A DNA stretch of 64,000 nucleotides from Marinobacterium profundum (GTDB lineage Bacteria; Pseudomonadota; Gammaproteobacteria; Pseudomonadales; Balneatricaceae): contig NZ_BCNS01000100.1 in assembly GCF_001528745.1 (NCBI RefSeq), positions 62,001 through 126,000 on the forward strand, written 5' to 3'. A program made the position numbers and the translations under genes. Shown here piece by piece: positions 1 through 9,402 of this stretch. Below the pieces are notes generated by a model. It was not told the origin of the DNA and did not search any database. It saw only the letters and a list, made by a program, of their open reading frames with translations. Within the stretch, counting starts at the first letter, position 1; every line of letters starts with the position of its first letter.

Positions 1-2
1 GG

Positions 3-158
3 CTGCAGACAATGACTAATATACCATCAAACCATCGGAAACAGGCCCTGAAAGCTCTCACGCGAAACCGCAAAAAACTGGATGACCGGCTGAATCCAGG
101 CCACAAACTACCCGGCAGTCGCAGCGGTTTCGCCACTATTAAACTGATGGACAAATAG
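3..158 (+). CDS. Possible 3' end of an unidentified gene entering from the left edge
   Basis: A plus-strand frame is open from the first bases to a TAG at 156-158. An internal ATG at 12 would give a 48-residue product, but the frame is also open upstream of it, so this may be the C-terminus of a longer gene outside the window. The peptide is very basic (many Lys and Arg) and I do not recognise it. Its last codons run into repeat copy A at 139-218. It could equally be a chance frame. Confidence 0.25.
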   Translation: MQTMTNIPSNHRKQALKALTRNRKKLDDRLNPGHKLPGSRSGFATIKLMDK

Positions 159-218
159 GTTCCCTCCCTAATTTGTCCATCACGCCATCAAAACGGGCGC
201 AGGTGCGTGGACATGCTG
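139..218. repeat. Imperfect direct repeat, copy A
   Basis: This segment matches 6078-6156 in the same orientation with substitutions and a one-base length difference. Both copies hold an ACAAA...TTTGT inverted repeat around a pyrimidine-rich loop and then a strongly conserved block ending GGACATGCTG. In this copy the hairpin arms are GGACAAAT (149-156) and ATTTGTCC. It lies just downstream of the kinase gene. I see no coding sense in it. It may belong to a dispersed repeat family. Confidence 0.6.
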
Positions 219-289
219 ATTTTGCTGGCGCTCGTATTGGCCTGCGGTCAATGATGAAGCATCCCTGCTTAATGTATTAACCCGTCGGG

Positions 290-2101
290 TTAATAGAGTT
301 TGCGCGGATTTTTGGGGTAATACTTTTCGGGAAGACGTTCGATATGGGGAAAGAAGCGCGTGTCCTTGTAGGGCAGTTTCATAAAGCCTGAAACCCCCAA
401 TCCTTCAATCAGCGGCAGGCGCTGCAAAATAGCATCCAGACAACGGGCAAACTCCTGCTCCTGGCGCGGATCCAGCAAGCGATAATAGCTGTGCACCTTC
501 AGGTGCGTCGGCAGGCTCTCGAAGATGATCAGGCCAGTGTGGTGAATCCTGTTGAGCTTCCAGAGGATATCCATGATCTCCTGGGGCAACTCCAGGAATT
601 CATCGGGATCGCGGCCATCCTCAAAATAGGAATGCACCCGTGTCTTGTCTTCCAGATCAGGTGCAGCATTGACCTCATAGGGCAAGGCTGTTCCGGCGGG
701 CGCGACAAAGGGCTCCGTCTCGCTGTCACGCTCTATATGCAGGGTGTCACGGGCATCGAACAGACAGCTCTTGAAGACACCCTGCCGATAAATGGCCCGC
801 GCCAGACTCACCATGTTATTGACCGAGGCCACGAAGGACGCACGCAGGCGCTCATCATGCAGCGCCAGGCTGGAGTCGATATAGACGCCCTCTGCCTCCC
901 AGCGCACCGCCAGGCCGCCCACAATCGGGTACTTGCCCAGCCGGCTGACCGCCGCCAGAAACGCCTTTTCGGTCTCCCCCATACCCTGCAGGAAGTTCTT
1001 GTAGTAGCGTTCCAGCGGCGCGTCATCCAGCGCCTTAATCACATCGTGCGCGCCCTCTTCACGCAGGAAGGACTTGCGAGAGCTATAGACCACCGTATCG
1101 ATATCGCGATAGCGCGGACTAACCCACACCGGGACCTGGGGTGCCGGCGCTGGCGTGGGCAGATCCTCCATCACGAGCCGGGCCATGCGGTGCATGTTCG
1201 CCAGAAAGTAATCGCCGGCCTGGGCCCGTTGCACCGGGTCCGGCGCCAGCATGGCTTCCAGCACGCGGGCAAATTCGATCGGCAACCCCAGGGAAGTGGG
1301 CGGAATGGCCTTGTAGCCAAAACGGCAGGATTGCCCCGACGCCAGGGCATAAAGGGTCCCCGCCAGGCCATCTTCATCGAAACGGGGTGACGACAGGCCG
1401 CCGTTAAGCTGCGCCTCGCCGATAAAATAAACATCCCCCAGCCGGGCGTTCGTCTGCTGCATATCGCCCGACATCAGCTCCATCACGTTGGCGGCGACAA
1501 ACTGGTTGTTTTCATCAAGCTGGGCAAACACCGTTGAACCCCAGTCGATCAGGGCCGCGGTTTCGGTTTCGGCGTCAAAGACGATATTGGAGGGCTTGAT
1601 ATCCCCATGCACAATAGGCTTGCCAGCATGGCTGCGCAATGTACGCAGGATATCGGCCATTTGCGCCGCGATCCGCACCACCAGGCGTGGTGACAGCGGC
1701 CCCCACTCCAGCGATATTTTTTCCAGATCCCGCCCCGGTGCCCGCTCCATCGCCAGAATTGACTGGCCATGCACCGCCTGAAAGGCCAGCAGTTTGGGCA
1801 CATTTGGATGATCCACCAGCCCCAGCATAAAGGCCTCCTCTTCCAGCCGATCCTGCAGATGCTGCGGCAAGGTGATACGCGAAAACTTGAATACCGACGC
1901 CTCGCCCTGACCCGAAACGCCGGCGAAAACAAAACCGAAGGCCCCCTTGCCAATCAGCTCTATATCCCGATAACCCAGTTGCTGCAGCTGGGCCTCGCAC
2001 AATTTAAACCAGTCCTTGAGTTTCTTGGCATCATGGTGGCTAAGCAGGTAGATCGACTGCTCTTCCGGGATATAGAACTGTTGCAGGTCATCATTGGGCA
2101 T
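290..2101 (-). CDS. Hanks-type serine/threonine protein kinase with an uncharacterised C-terminal half
   Basis: A 603-residue cytosolic kinase is predicted from the ATG at 2101; a TTG two codons upstream is possible, and neither has a strong ribosome-binding site. Visible kinase motifs are the glycine loop GKGAFG (51-56), the ATP-anchoring lysine in VFKFSR (K72), the catalytic loop HGDIKPSN (165-172, HGD replacing HRD) and DWG (186-188, replacing DFG). The kinase fold ends near residue 310. About 275 further residues show no domain I recognise and no membrane segment. The gene follows the E2 gene by about 50 bp on the same strand, so it is probably cotranscribed with the branched-chain dehydrogenase genes. 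Its substrate is unknown. A short palindrome (278-294) overlaps the stop codon and may help end transcription. Confidence 0.85.
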   Translation of the reverse strand: MPNDDLQQFYIPEEQSIYLLSHHDAKKLKDWFKLCEAQLQQLGYRDIELIGKGAFGFVFAGVSGQGEASVFKFSRITLPQHLQDRLEEEAFMLGLVDHPNVPKLLAFQAVHGQSILAMERAPGRDLEKISLEWGPLSPRLVVRIAAQMADILRTLRSHAGKPIVHGDIKPSNIVFDAETETAALIDWGSTVFAQLDENNQFVAANVMELMSGDMQQTNARLGDVYFIGEAQLNGGLSSPRFDEDGLAGTLYALASGQSCRFGYKAIPPTSLGLPIEFARVLEAMLAPDPVQRAQAGDYFLANMHRMARLVMEDLPTPAPAPQVPVWVSPRYRDIDTVVYSSRKSFLREEGAHDVIKALDDAPLERYYKNFLQGMGETEKAFLAAVSRLGKYPIVGGLAVRWEAEGVYIDSSLALHDERLRASFVASVNNMVSLARAIYRQGVFKSCLFDARDTLHIERDSETEPFVAPAGTALPYEVNAAPDLEDKTRVHSYFEDGRDPDEFLELPQEIMDILWKLNRIHHTGLIIFESLPTHLKVHSYYRLLDPRQEQEFARCLDAILQRLPLIEGLGVSGFMKLPYKDTRFFPHIERLPEKYYPKNPRKLY

Positions 2102-2128
2102 AGGCAAGTCGGCTCACTGATCCTCAGG

Positions 2129-2149
2129 GCTAGAAGCTAGAAGCTAGAG
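2129..2149. repeat. Three tandem heptamers between kinase and E2 genes
   Basis: Three head-to-tail copies of GCTAGAA (the third reads GCTAGAG) fill much of the short gap between the E2 stop codon and the kinase start. Such heptamer runs can change length by slippage. This one is outside both coding frames but lies between two probably cotranscribed genes. Confidence 0.7.
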
Positions 2150-2152
2150 CAA

Positions 2153-3763
2153 CTATGCCAGATCCAGCAGCATAGAGGCCGGGTCCTCAAGATAAGCTTT
2201 CCACAGGTTGCTAAAGCGGGCCATGGTCGCGCCATCGAGCACTCTATGGTCGCCCGACCAGCTGATGTTCATGACCTGACGGGCCACCACCTGGCCTGCT
2301 GCATCAAAGCGCGGCAGGGTCTGGGTTTTGCCCAGTGCCACTATGGCTACTTCCGGCTTGTTGACCACCGGCACCATATAGGTGCCCCCCAGAGCACCTA
2401 TATTGGAGATGCTGATGGTGCCACCCTGCAGATCATCTTGCCGCAACTTGCCGGCACGGGCCGCGTCGGTGAGGCGCTGCACCTCTCGGGCGATCTCGAG
2501 AATACTGAGGCGCTCCACCCCCTTGACGTTCGGTACCAGCAAGCCGATTTTTGAGTCCACCGCCATGCCTACATTACAGCCCGGCAGATAGTGCAGCTCA
2601 GTGCAGTCGTCATTCACCCGCGCGTTGAGGATGGGAAAGGACTGCACCGCCAGAGCCATCGCCTTCATGAAAAAGGGCATCAGGGTCAGGCGCACATCCT
2701 GCTGCTCTGCCTTTAGCTTCAGCTGGCCGCGCAGTTGCAGCAGCGCACTCATGTCCACTTCATCGCCATAGGTGAAATGGGGAATACTGGATACCGCCTC
2801 CATCATGCGCTTGGCCATGGCCGCCTGAATACCGCGGATCGGCTCGATACGCACACTCTTATCTGCCGACACAGCCGCAACAGAAGGCTCAGTGCTAACG
2901 GCTGCGGTGGTGGCGCTCGTCGTCTGCTCCAGGCTTTCCCAATAACGCTGCACATCCTCTTTCAGAATGCGCCCATCCTTGCCACTGCCGGGCACCCTTG
3001 AAAGCTCGAGACCGTATTCACGGGCCACGCGGCGCACCGCAGGCCCGGCCAGTGCCTTGCCACCACGACGGGGGGCGCCAGCCTGAGGGACAGCAGCTTG
3101 CGGAACAACAGCCTGGCAGGCTGCGGCCGCAGGGGTCTTGATCGATGACGCAGGCTTTCTGGCTGGAGCGGCGGCCGGTGCTGCAGCAGTGCCGTCGGTA
3201 TCGGACGGCATAATGGCGAACAGGGGGCTGTGCATCTTCGCCATCTCACCCTGGGCATAATACAGACGCGTTACCCGTCCGGCCCGGGGGGCCGGGATCT
3301 GTACCAGCGCCTTGTCGGTCATGACATCGGCCACCGGCTGATCTTCCTCGATCTGGTCTCCTTCTTTCACCAGCCATTCCACCAGCTCGCATTCAACAAT
3401 ACCCTCCCCCAGGTCCGGCAGAATAAAATCCTCTTCTTTCGCTTCAGCGGCGGCCTGCGCTGCCGGTTGCTCCGCAGCAGCCGGCGCTTGCATCACAGGG
3501 GGTTGCGTAACCGGCGCTTGCTCCTCGGCCAGCTCAACGGCGAACAGAGGTGAGTGAATCCTGGCAATATCACCCTGCTGATAGAACAAACGCACTACCC
3601 GGCCATGAAAGGGTGAGGGTATCTGTACCAGTGCCTTGTCGGTCATGACATCGGCCACCGGCTGATCTTCCTCGATCAGGTCGCCTTCCTGGATAAGCCA
3701 TTCAACCAGCTCGCACTCCACGATGCCTTCACCGATATCGGGCAAAATAAAATCTTTGATCAT
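2153..3763 (-). CDS. bkdB: Branched-chain 2-oxoacid dehydrogenase E2 (dihydrolipoamide acyltransferase) with two lipoyl domains
   Basis: The 536-residue E2 core subunit carries acyl groups from E1 to CoA on swinging lipoyl arms. There are two tandem lipoyl domains (about residues 1-76 and 112-186), each with DVMTDKALVQI; the lipoylated lysines would be K43 and K151. After an Ala/Pro-rich linker come a peripheral-subunit-binding domain (about 236-274) and the catalytic acyltransferase domain ending in DHRVLDG (505-511, catalytic His506). I chose the ATG at 3763 because GGAG sits six bases upstream; the in-frame GTG at 3775 has no such site. It starts 11 bp after the E1 beta stop. No E3 (lipoamide dehydrogenase) gene is in the window, so E3 must come from elsewhere. 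Confidence 0.93.
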   Translation of the reverse strand: MIKDFILPDIGEGIVECELVEWLIQEGDLIEEDQPVADVMTDKALVQIPSPFHGRVVRLFYQQGDIARIHSPLFAVELAEEQAPVTQPPVMQAPAAAEQPAAQAAAEAKEEDFILPDLGEGIVECELVEWLVKEGDQIEEDQPVADVMTDKALVQIPAPRAGRVTRLYYAQGEMAKMHSPLFAIMPSDTDGTAAAPAAAPARKPASSIKTPAAAACQAVVPQAAVPQAGAPRRGGKALAGPAVRRVAREYGLELSRVPGSGKDGRILKEDVQRYWESLEQTTSATTAAVSTEPSVAAVSADKSVRIEPIRGIQAAMAKRMMEAVSSIPHFTYGDEVDMSALLQLRGQLKLKAEQQDVRLTLMPFFMKAMALAVQSFPILNARVNDDCTELHYLPGCNVGMAVDSKIGLLVPNVKGVERLSILEIAREVQRLTDAARAGKLRQDDLQGGTISISNIGALGGTYMVPVVNKPEVAIVALGKTQTLPRFDAAGQVVARQVMNISWSGDHRVLDGATMARFSNLWKAYLEDPASMLLDLA

Positions 3764-3774
3764 GGAAGACTCCA

Positions 3775-4752
3775 CTAAAAGTTAACGCTCTGCTTGATCG
3801 CTTCGAAGAGCTTCAGATGATCCGGCAGATATTCCTTTTCCAACACCAGCGGGAAAGGTGTATCCAGACCGGTAACCCGGCTAATGGGCGACTCCAGATA
3901 AAGAAAGCATCGCTCCTGAATGGTGGCGGCGATCTCCCCGGCAAAGCCCCCCGTCAGCGGCGCTTCGTGACTGATCAGCAGACGGCCGGTTTTCATGACC
4001 GACGCGGCCACAGTGTCGGCATCCCAGGGCAGTATGCTGCGCAGATCGATAACCTCGCAGGAAATCCCCTCTTTCTCCGCCAGCTCCGCGGCCTTTTCAA
4101 TCTGCTCCATCTGAGCCCCCCAGGCCAGCAGTGTGATGTCCGCGCCCTCTTTCAGCACCTCAGCCTGCCCCAGAGGCAGTTCGTAATCCTCTTCCGGCAC
4201 CTCGCCAACCGAGGCGCGGTATATCCGCTTGGGCTCAAAGAACAACACCGGGTTCGGGTCTCGGATCGAGGCCAGCAGCAATCCCTTGGCCTGATGCGGG
4301 TTGCGCGGCACTACGATCTTGAGGCCCGGCGTATGGGCAAAATAGGCTTCAGGCGACTGGGAATGATAGAGCCCGCCGGCGATGCCGCCGCCGTAGGGCG
4401 TGCGTATCGTCAGGCCTGCAACATCAAACAGGTTGCCGGAGCGGTAGCGAAACTTGGCCGCCTCATTCACGATCTGATCGAAGGCGGGAAAGATATAATC
4501 GGCAAACTGAATCTCGGCCACCGGCACCGACCCCTGGGCTGCCAGGCCGTTGGCAAAGCCGATGATTCCCTGCTCCACCAGGGGTGTATTAAAGCAGCGG
4601 GCCCGGCCATACTTTTCCTGCAGATGACTGGTGGCGCGAAAAACACCGCCGAAGACACCCACATCTTCACCAAAGCAGATGACTTTATCGTTGCTCGCCA
4701 TGGCAATATCCAGGGCGTTGTTGATCGCCTGCAACAGGTTCATCTCAGCCAT
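3775..4752 (-). CDS. bkdA2: Branched-chain 2-oxoacid dehydrogenase E1 beta subunit
   Basis: A 325-residue transketolase-like beta subunit pairs with E1 alpha to form the thiamine-diphosphate-dependent decarboxylase acting on 2-oxoacids from valine, leucine and isoleucine. The N-terminal [15 protein letters not shown] region and the RTPYGGG segment are typical of the family. The ATG at 4752 is preceded by GGAGG at eight bases and overlaps the E1 alpha stop by eight bases, implying translational coupling. A GTG at 4761 is a less likely start. Pyruvate dehydrogenase E1 beta is a near relative, but the partner E1 alpha favours the branched-chain enzyme. Confidence 0.93.
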   Translation of the reverse strand: MAEMNLLQAINNALDIAMASNDKVICFGEDVGVFGGVFRATSHLQEKYGRARCFNTPLVEQGIIGFANGLAAQGSVPVAEIQFADYIFPAFDQIVNEAAKFRYRSGNLFDVAGLTIRTPYGGGIAGGLYHSQSPEAYFAHTPGLKIVVPRNPHQAKGLLLASIRDPNPVLFFEPKRIYRASVGEVPEEDYELPLGQAEVLKEGADITLLAWGAQMEQIEKAAELAEKEGISCEVIDLRSILPWDADTVAASVMKTGRLLISHEAPLTGGFAGEIAATIQERCFLYLESPISRVTGLDTPFPLVLEKEYLPDHLKLFEAIKQSVNF

Positions 4753-5932
4753 GATCAACACCTCCGGCGCTCTTGGGATAGGCCGCGGGGTATTTGCGGA
4801 TATGGGCCTTGAGACTTTCCAGTTGCTGCCTGAGCAGAGCCGGCGGCTCGTCGTAAACGTCGGTGATCAGATCCTCAAGCCGCACCGTTGGGCGCTGCTG
4901 TGCAAGCTTCATCGCTGCCAGCACCTGCTTGCGCAACTCTTCGAGCAGTTGTTTCTCCCGAGCTTCATCCCACCAGTTCTGGGCCAGCAGCCAGTTTTTC
5001 ATGCGCAGTATCGGATCCTTGGCACGCCATTTATCCTCTTCCGCCTTGTTGCGGTAGCCGGAAGGGTCATCCGAGGAGGAGTGGGCCGCCAGGCGGTAGC
5101 TCATCGCCTCCACCAGCACAGGTTCATTCTGCTCCACAGCCAGCTTGCGCGCTTCCTGCATCGCCTTGCAGACCGCCAGTACATCGTTGCCATCCACGCG
5201 AATGGACTGCATGCCGTAACCCACTGCACGCGGCGCTATGCCGTCACCGGCAAACTGTTCGCTGGACGGCGTCGAGATGGCATAACCGTTGTTGCGGCAC
5301 AGGAAAATCACCGGCACCTTGAGCACCGCCGCCATGTTCAGGGCCCCATGGAAGTCACCCTCGGACGCGGCACCCTCGCCGAATACCGTCACGGTGCAGT
5401 GTTTATTGCCGGCCAGTTTCTGGCCGTAGGCGTAGCCGGCCGCCTGGGGGATCTGCGTCGCCAGCGGAGACGATATGGTCATGTAATGCAGTTCGCGGGA
5501 GCCATAATGGATCGGCATCTGCCGTCCCTTGCCGTAGTCCTGATCATTGCCGAACAGCTGGTTCATGAACTCCTCAACAGTGAAGCCTCTATAAGCCAGC
5601 GCGCCCTGCTCGCGGTACTGCGCCATGATCATGTCGGCATCATCGAGCGCCGCGGCAAATCCGACCGTGGTGGCCTCTTCACCGGTGGATTGCAGATAAA
5701 AACTCAGCCGCCCCTGCCGCTGGGCCGCCAGCATGCGTTCATCCAGCACGCGGGTAAAAACCATGGCGTGGTAAATTTTCAAGGCCTGGGCCTCGTCCAG
5801 ATCCGGCACCACAGCACCGGGAATGACCGAGCCATCCTGCTGCAGTACCCGATAGATCGGGATCTGCAAGGCATTGCCCGGGGTAAAATCAGGCGTGTGT
5901 GTCACCCGTTCTTGAATATCCATAGACGTCAT
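4745..5932 (-). CDS. bkdA1: Branched-chain 2-oxoacid dehydrogenase E1 alpha subunit
   Basis: This 395-residue alpha subunit binds thiamine diphosphate through GEG...NN (185-215). It heads the minus-strand cluster E1 alpha, E1 beta, E2, kinase. The loop [11 protein letters not shown] (284-294) is the branched-chain-type signature and separates it from ordinary pyruvate dehydrogenase E1. In the mammalian enzyme the equivalent HSTSDD loop carries the regulatory phosphoserine. An ATG three codons downstream (5923) is an alternative start. No BkdR-type regulator gene is adjacent. Confidence 0.93.
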   Translation of the reverse strand: MTSMDIQERVTHTPDFTPGNALQIPIYRVLQQDGSVIPGAVVPDLDEAQALKIYHAMVFTRVLDERMLAAQRQGRLSFYLQSTGEEATTVGFAAALDDADMIMAQYREQGALAYRGFTVEEFMNQLFGNDQDYGKGRQMPIHYGSRELHYMTISSPLATQIPQAAGYAYGQKLAGNKHCTVTVFGEGAASEGDFHGALNMAAVLKVPVIFLCRNNGYAISTPSSEQFAGDGIAPRAVGYGMQSIRVDGNDVLAVCKAMQEARKLAVEQNEPVLVEAMSYRLAAHSSSDDPSGYRNKAEEDKWRAKDPILRMKNWLLAQNWWDEAREKQLLEELRKQVLAAMKLAQQRPTVRLEDLITDVYDEPPALLRQQLESLKAHIRKYPAAYPKSAGGVDHG

Positions 5933-6077
5933 AATCCCGTTTATTTTTATGAATTGGCGCCTCTGACGCTACCTATCCCATGCTGTTACTGACCCTTTCC
6001 CTCAGAGCCAGAAACGCAACCCCAGCCAGCACCACCCCACAAGTATTGAGCATAGCTGCTATCAGCAACGGCACTTC

Positions 6078-6156
6078 TTAACCTGATGAACAAACAGGTT
6101 CTCTCCCTATTTGTGCTTCTCGCCAGAAAAGCTGGCGCAGGTGCGCGGACATGCTG
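6078..6156. repeat. Imperfect direct repeat, copy B
   Basis: This is the partner of 139-218, same orientation, with a short ACAAA...TTTGT inverted repeat and the shared block ending GGACATGCTG at 6156. Together the copies enclose the bkd genes and the kinase gene. The match decays outside these limits. Confidence 0.6.
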
Positions 6157-6296
6157 GACTCTTTTTAGGGGTGGGCGGCGTTCGCATTGAATCTTCTCGC
6201 AGAGAAAGGCCCAATAATGAGGCAGGCGATGAGCGCTGGAGCGCATGGAAAACCCGCTCGACAGCTAGCTAAACGAATTCAAACGCAGCACCGGTG

Positions 6297-6323
6297 TTGG
6301 CTCGGCGGCGAACGCTATATAAT
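6297..6323 (+). promoter_or_regulatory. Possible sigma-70 promoter of uvrA
   Basis: A perfect TATAAT lies at 6318-6323, 33 bp before the uvrA start. The best -35 candidate is TTGGCT at 6297-6302, with a short 15-bp spacer, so the call rests mainly on the -10. No clear SOS box overlaps it. Confidence 0.4.
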
Positions 6324-6355
6324 CAACGGCTTTGGTCTCTTCGTCGGGAAGGTAT

Positions 6356-9205
6356 ATGGACAAGATTCTGGTGCGCGGCGCACGCACGCATAACCTGAAA
6401 AACATCGACCTGGATATTCCCCGTGACAAGCTGGTGGTCATCACCGGTCTGTCGGGATCCGGCAAGTCTTCACTGGCTTTCGATACCCTCTACGCCGAGG
6501 GTCAGCGCCGCTATGTGGAATCGCTGTCCACCTATGCCCGCCAGTTCCTGTCCGTGATGGAAAAGCCCGACGTTGACCATATCGAAGGGCTGTCACCGGC
6601 CATCTCGATCGAGCAGAAGTCGACCTCGCACAACCCGCGCTCGACCGTGGGTACCATTACCGAGATTTACGACTATCTGCGGCTGCTCTATGCCCGCGCC
6701 GGTGAGCCGCGCTGTCCCGACCACGACCTGCCCCTGGCCGCCCAGACCGTGAGCCAGATGGTGGATCAGGTGATGGCACTGCCAGAAGGCAGCAAGCTGA
6801 TGCTACTGGCACCGGTGGTTCAGGGCCGCAAGGGCGAGCACCTGCATATACTGAGCGAGCTCATTACCCAGGGTTTTGTGCGCGCCCGCATCGACGGCAT
6901 CGTCGTCGACCTGGACAGCCCGCCGGAGCTCGACAAGAACCGCAAACACGATATCGAGGTGGTGATTGACCGCTTCAAGGTACGAGACGATCTCAGCACC
7001 CGGCTGGCGGAATCCTTCGAAACCGCCCTGGCACTCACCGATGGCCTGGCCAAGATCAGTTACATGGACGGCGACGGCGATGAGCTGATTTTTTCGGCCC
7101 GCTTTGCCTGCCCGACCTGTGGCCACAGCATCCAGGAACTCGAGCCGCGGCTGTTTTCGTTCAACAACCCCCACGGCGCCTGCCCGGGGTGTGATGGTCT
7201 GGGCGTGCGGCAGTATTTCGATCCACACAAGGTGGTGCACGACCACAGCCTGACATTGTCCGAAGGCGCTATCCGCGGCTGGGACAGACGCAGCTTGTAC
7301 TACTATCAGCAGCTGCAAGCCGTGGCCAATCATGCCGGTTTCGACATGGACACGCCGTTCAGCAAGCTGGACGAAAAGCACCGCAAGGTGATTCTTAACG
7401 GCAGCGGCCGTGACAACATATCCTTCCGCTACGTCAATGATCGCGGCGACACCGTCGAAAAGGCCCACCCTTTCGAGGGCGTACTGAACAATCTGGAACG
7501 ACGTTACCGCGAAACCGAATCCGAAATGGTGCGGGACGATCTGGCCAAATACCTCAACATGCAACCCTGCCCCTCGTGCCACGGCAGCCGCCTGAGGCGC
7601 GAGGCGCGTCACGTCTTTATCGACGAGCGCACCCTGCCGGAAATCACCCACCTGCCCATCGGTGAATGCTGCAAGTATTTTGATCAGCTCGAGCTCAGCG
7701 GCAAGCAGGGCGAGATCGCCGACAAAATTTTGAAGGAAATCCGCCTGCGCCTGTCCTTCCTGGTGAATGTGGGGCTCGAGTATCTGTCACTGGATCGCAA
7801 CGCCGATACGCTATCTGGCGGTGAAGCCCAGCGTATTCGCCTGGCCAGCCAGATCGGTGCCGGCCTTGTGGGCGTCATGTATATTCTCGACGAGCCCTCC
7901 ATCGGCTTGCACCAGCGCGACAACGAACGCCTGCTGTTGACCCTGCGCCACCTGCGTGACCTGGGTAACACGGTAATCGTGGTCGAGCACGACGAAGATG
8001 CCATCTTGCTGGCCGACTACGTCATCGACATAGGTCCTGGCGCGGGTGTGCACGGCGGTGAAGTCATCGCCAGCGGCACCCCGGCCCAGGTGATGGCCAA
8101 TGAAAACTCCATTACCGGCCAGTACCTGAGCGGCCGCCGCCGCATCGAAGTGCCGGGCAAGCGACTGCCGTTCAACCCCGCCAAGCTGCTCAAGCTCAAC
8201 GGCGCCAAGGGCAACAACCTGCAGGACGTGAACCTCGAGATTCCCGTAGGTCTGTTGACCTGCATCACAGGGGTCTCAGGCTCGGGAAAATCGACCCTGA
8301 TCAATGCCACGCTTTACCCCATAGCCGCGACCGAACTGAATCACGCTACCACTCTGGATCCCGCCGAGTATCGCAGCATTGAGGGGCTCAACCAGTTCGA
8401 CAAGGTCATCGATATCGACCAGAGCCCCATCGGCCGCACACCGCGCTCGAACCCGGCCACCTACACCGGTATCTTCACGCCCATTCGCGAACTCTTTTCC
8501 GGCACCCAGGAAGCACGCTCGCGCGGCTACAAGCCCGGGCGCTTCAGCTTCAACGTCAAGGGCGGGCGCTGTGAAGCCTGCCAGGGCGATGGCGTCATCA
8601 AGGTGGAGATGCACTTCCTGCCGGACATATACGTGCCCTGCGACGTCTGCAAGGGCAAACGCTACAACCGTGAAACTCTGGAAGTGAAATACAAGGGACG
8701 CAGCATTCACGAAGTGCTGGACATGACAGTGGAGGAAGGTCGCGAATTCTTCGACGCCATCCCCGCCCTGTCACGTCGTCTGCAAACCCTGATGGATGTG
8801 GGCCTGTCCTACATTCGCCTCGGCCAGGCCGCCACTACCCTTTCCGGTGGTGAAGCCCAGCGCGTGAAACTGGCGAAGGAACTGTCCAAGCGCGATACCG
8901 GCAAAACCCTCTATATCCTCGATGAGCCGACCACCGGTCTGCACTTCTACGATATTCAGCAGCTGCTCAACGTGCTCAGTCGCCTGCGCGATCACGGCAA
9001 CAGCATAGTGGTGATCGAGCACAACCTGGATGTGATCAAGACTGCCGACTGGGTCATCGACCTGGGCCCCGAAGGCGGTACCGGGGGTGGCCAGATCATC
9101 GCCACCGGCACGCCGGAACAGGTGGCGGCCTGCGAAGGCTCCCACACCGGCCGCTTCCTTAAACCACTACTGGCCAAACAGGCGCAGCAGAACGCCGCGG
9201 GTTAG
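6356..9205 (+). CDS. uvrA: Excinuclease ABC subunit A
   Basis: UvrA is the damage-sensing ATPase of nucleotide excision repair. It loads UvrB at distorted DNA. The 949-residue protein has two ABC ATPase halves: Walker A motifs GLSGSGKSS (31-39) and GVSGSGKST (639-647), two LSGGEAQR signatures, and CxxC zinc-binding pairs including the CEACQGDG...CDVCKG module. Length matches E. coli UvrA (940). I chose the ATG at 6356, preceded by GGGAAGG; an upstream in-frame TTG would add eight unlikely residues. It converges on rplQ, a neighbourhood also seen in Pseudomonas, although the usual divergent ssb partner is missing here. Confidence 0.97.
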   Translation: MDKILVRGARTHNLKNIDLDIPRDKLVVITGLSGSGKSSLAFDTLYAEGQRRYVESLSTYARQFLSVMEKPDVDHIEGLSPAISIEQKSTSHNPRSTVGTITEIYDYLRLLYARAGEPRCPDHDLPLAAQTVSQMVDQVMALPEGSKLMLLAPVVQGRKGEHLHILSELITQGFVRARIDGIVVDLDSPPELDKNRKHDIEVVIDRFKVRDDLSTRLAESFETALALTDGLAKISYMDGDGDELIFSARFACPTCGHSIQELEPRLFSFNNPHGACPGCDGLGVRQYFDPHKVVHDHSLTLSEGAIRGWDRRSLYYYQQLQAVANHAGFDMDTPFSKLDEKHRKVILNGSGRDNISFRYVNDRGDTVEKAHPFEGVLNNLERRYRETESEMVRDDLAKYLNMQPCPSCHGSRLRREARHVFIDERTLPEITHLPIGECCKYFDQLELSGKQGEIADKILKEIRLRLSFLVNVGLEYLSLDRNADTLSGGEAQRIRLASQIGAGLVGVMYILDEPSIGLHQRDNERLLLTLRHLRDLGNTVIVVEHDEDAILLADYVIDIGPGAGVHGGEVIASGTPAQVMANENSITGQYLSGRRRIEVPGKRLPFNPAKLLKLNGAKGNNLQDVNLEIPVGLLTCITGVSGSGKSTLINATLYPIAATELNHATTLDPAEYRSIEGLNQFDKVIDIDQSPIGRTPRSNPATYTGIFTPIRELFSGTQEARSRGYKPGRFSFNVKGGRCEACQGDGVIKVEMHFLPDIYVPCDVCKGKRYNRETLEVKYKGRSIHEVLDMTVEEGREFFDAIPALSRRLQTLMDVGLSYIRLGQAATTLSGGEAQRVKLAKELSKRDTGKTLYILDEPTTGLHFYDIQQLLNVLSRLRDHGNSIVVIEHNLDVIKTADWVIDLGPEGGTGGGQIIATGTPEQVAACEGSHTGRFLKPLLAKQAQQNAAG

Positions 9206-9230
9206 TAATAGGACACTGCTGTAGAGGATC

Positions 9231-9313
9231 GTGGGAGCCGGTCTCCGGGCGAATCGGCGCAACGCCGCGGGATAAATACCCCGAGACAATTCGCCCGTGG
9301 TGCGGGCTCCCAC
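9231..9313. repeat. REP-like inverted pair (REPIN-type element)
   Basis: GTGGGAGCC at the left end and GGCTCCCAC at the right end form the outer arms of an inverted repeat, and inner arms CGGGCGAAT and ATTCGCCCG pair as well. The roughly 83-bp layout of two inverted palindromic units resembles REP doublets of Pseudomonas and relatives. It lies between the uvrA stop and the shared terminator and has no coding potential. Confidence 0.65.
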
Positions 9314-9351
9314 CAAACGTAAGCCCCACCTGTAAACTATTCATTCGTCCA

Positions 9352-9382
9352 CAAAAAAACCCGGCCATAGGCCGGGTTTTGT
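9352..9382. terminator. Bidirectional Rho-independent terminator between uvrA and rplQ
   Basis: CCCGGCC (9360-9366) and GGCCGGG (9370-9376) form a stem with a three-base loop. It has an A-run on its left and a T-run on its right, so it can end both the plus-strand uvrA transcript and the minus-strand alpha operon. Confidence 0.85.
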
Positions 9383-9402
9383 GTTTTGCGCAACTGAAGA
9401 TT

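Larger units (their letters stand above)
5933..6355. other. Divergent intergenic region between bkdA1 and uvrA
   Basis: About 420 bp separate the divergent genes. It holds repeat copy B (6078-6156) and a probable uvrA promoter near 6297-6323. A minus-strand frame at 5986-6246 is open, but its composition, lack of a ribosome-binding site and overlap with the repeat argue against a gene. I could not place a convincing bkd promoter and saw no LexA box matching CTG-N10-CAG. Confidence 0.6.

Noticed and set aside
6083..6098. CTG...CAG in the uvrA upstream region as a LexA box
   Set aside because: The spacer is 9, not 10, the flanks do not fit the consensus, and it lies more than 200 bp from the probable uvrA promoter.
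5986..6246. An 86-codon minus-strand frame in the bkdA1-uvrA gap
   Set aside because: Overlaps repeat copy B, has no recognisable domain or ribosome-binding site, and reads like non-coding sequence.
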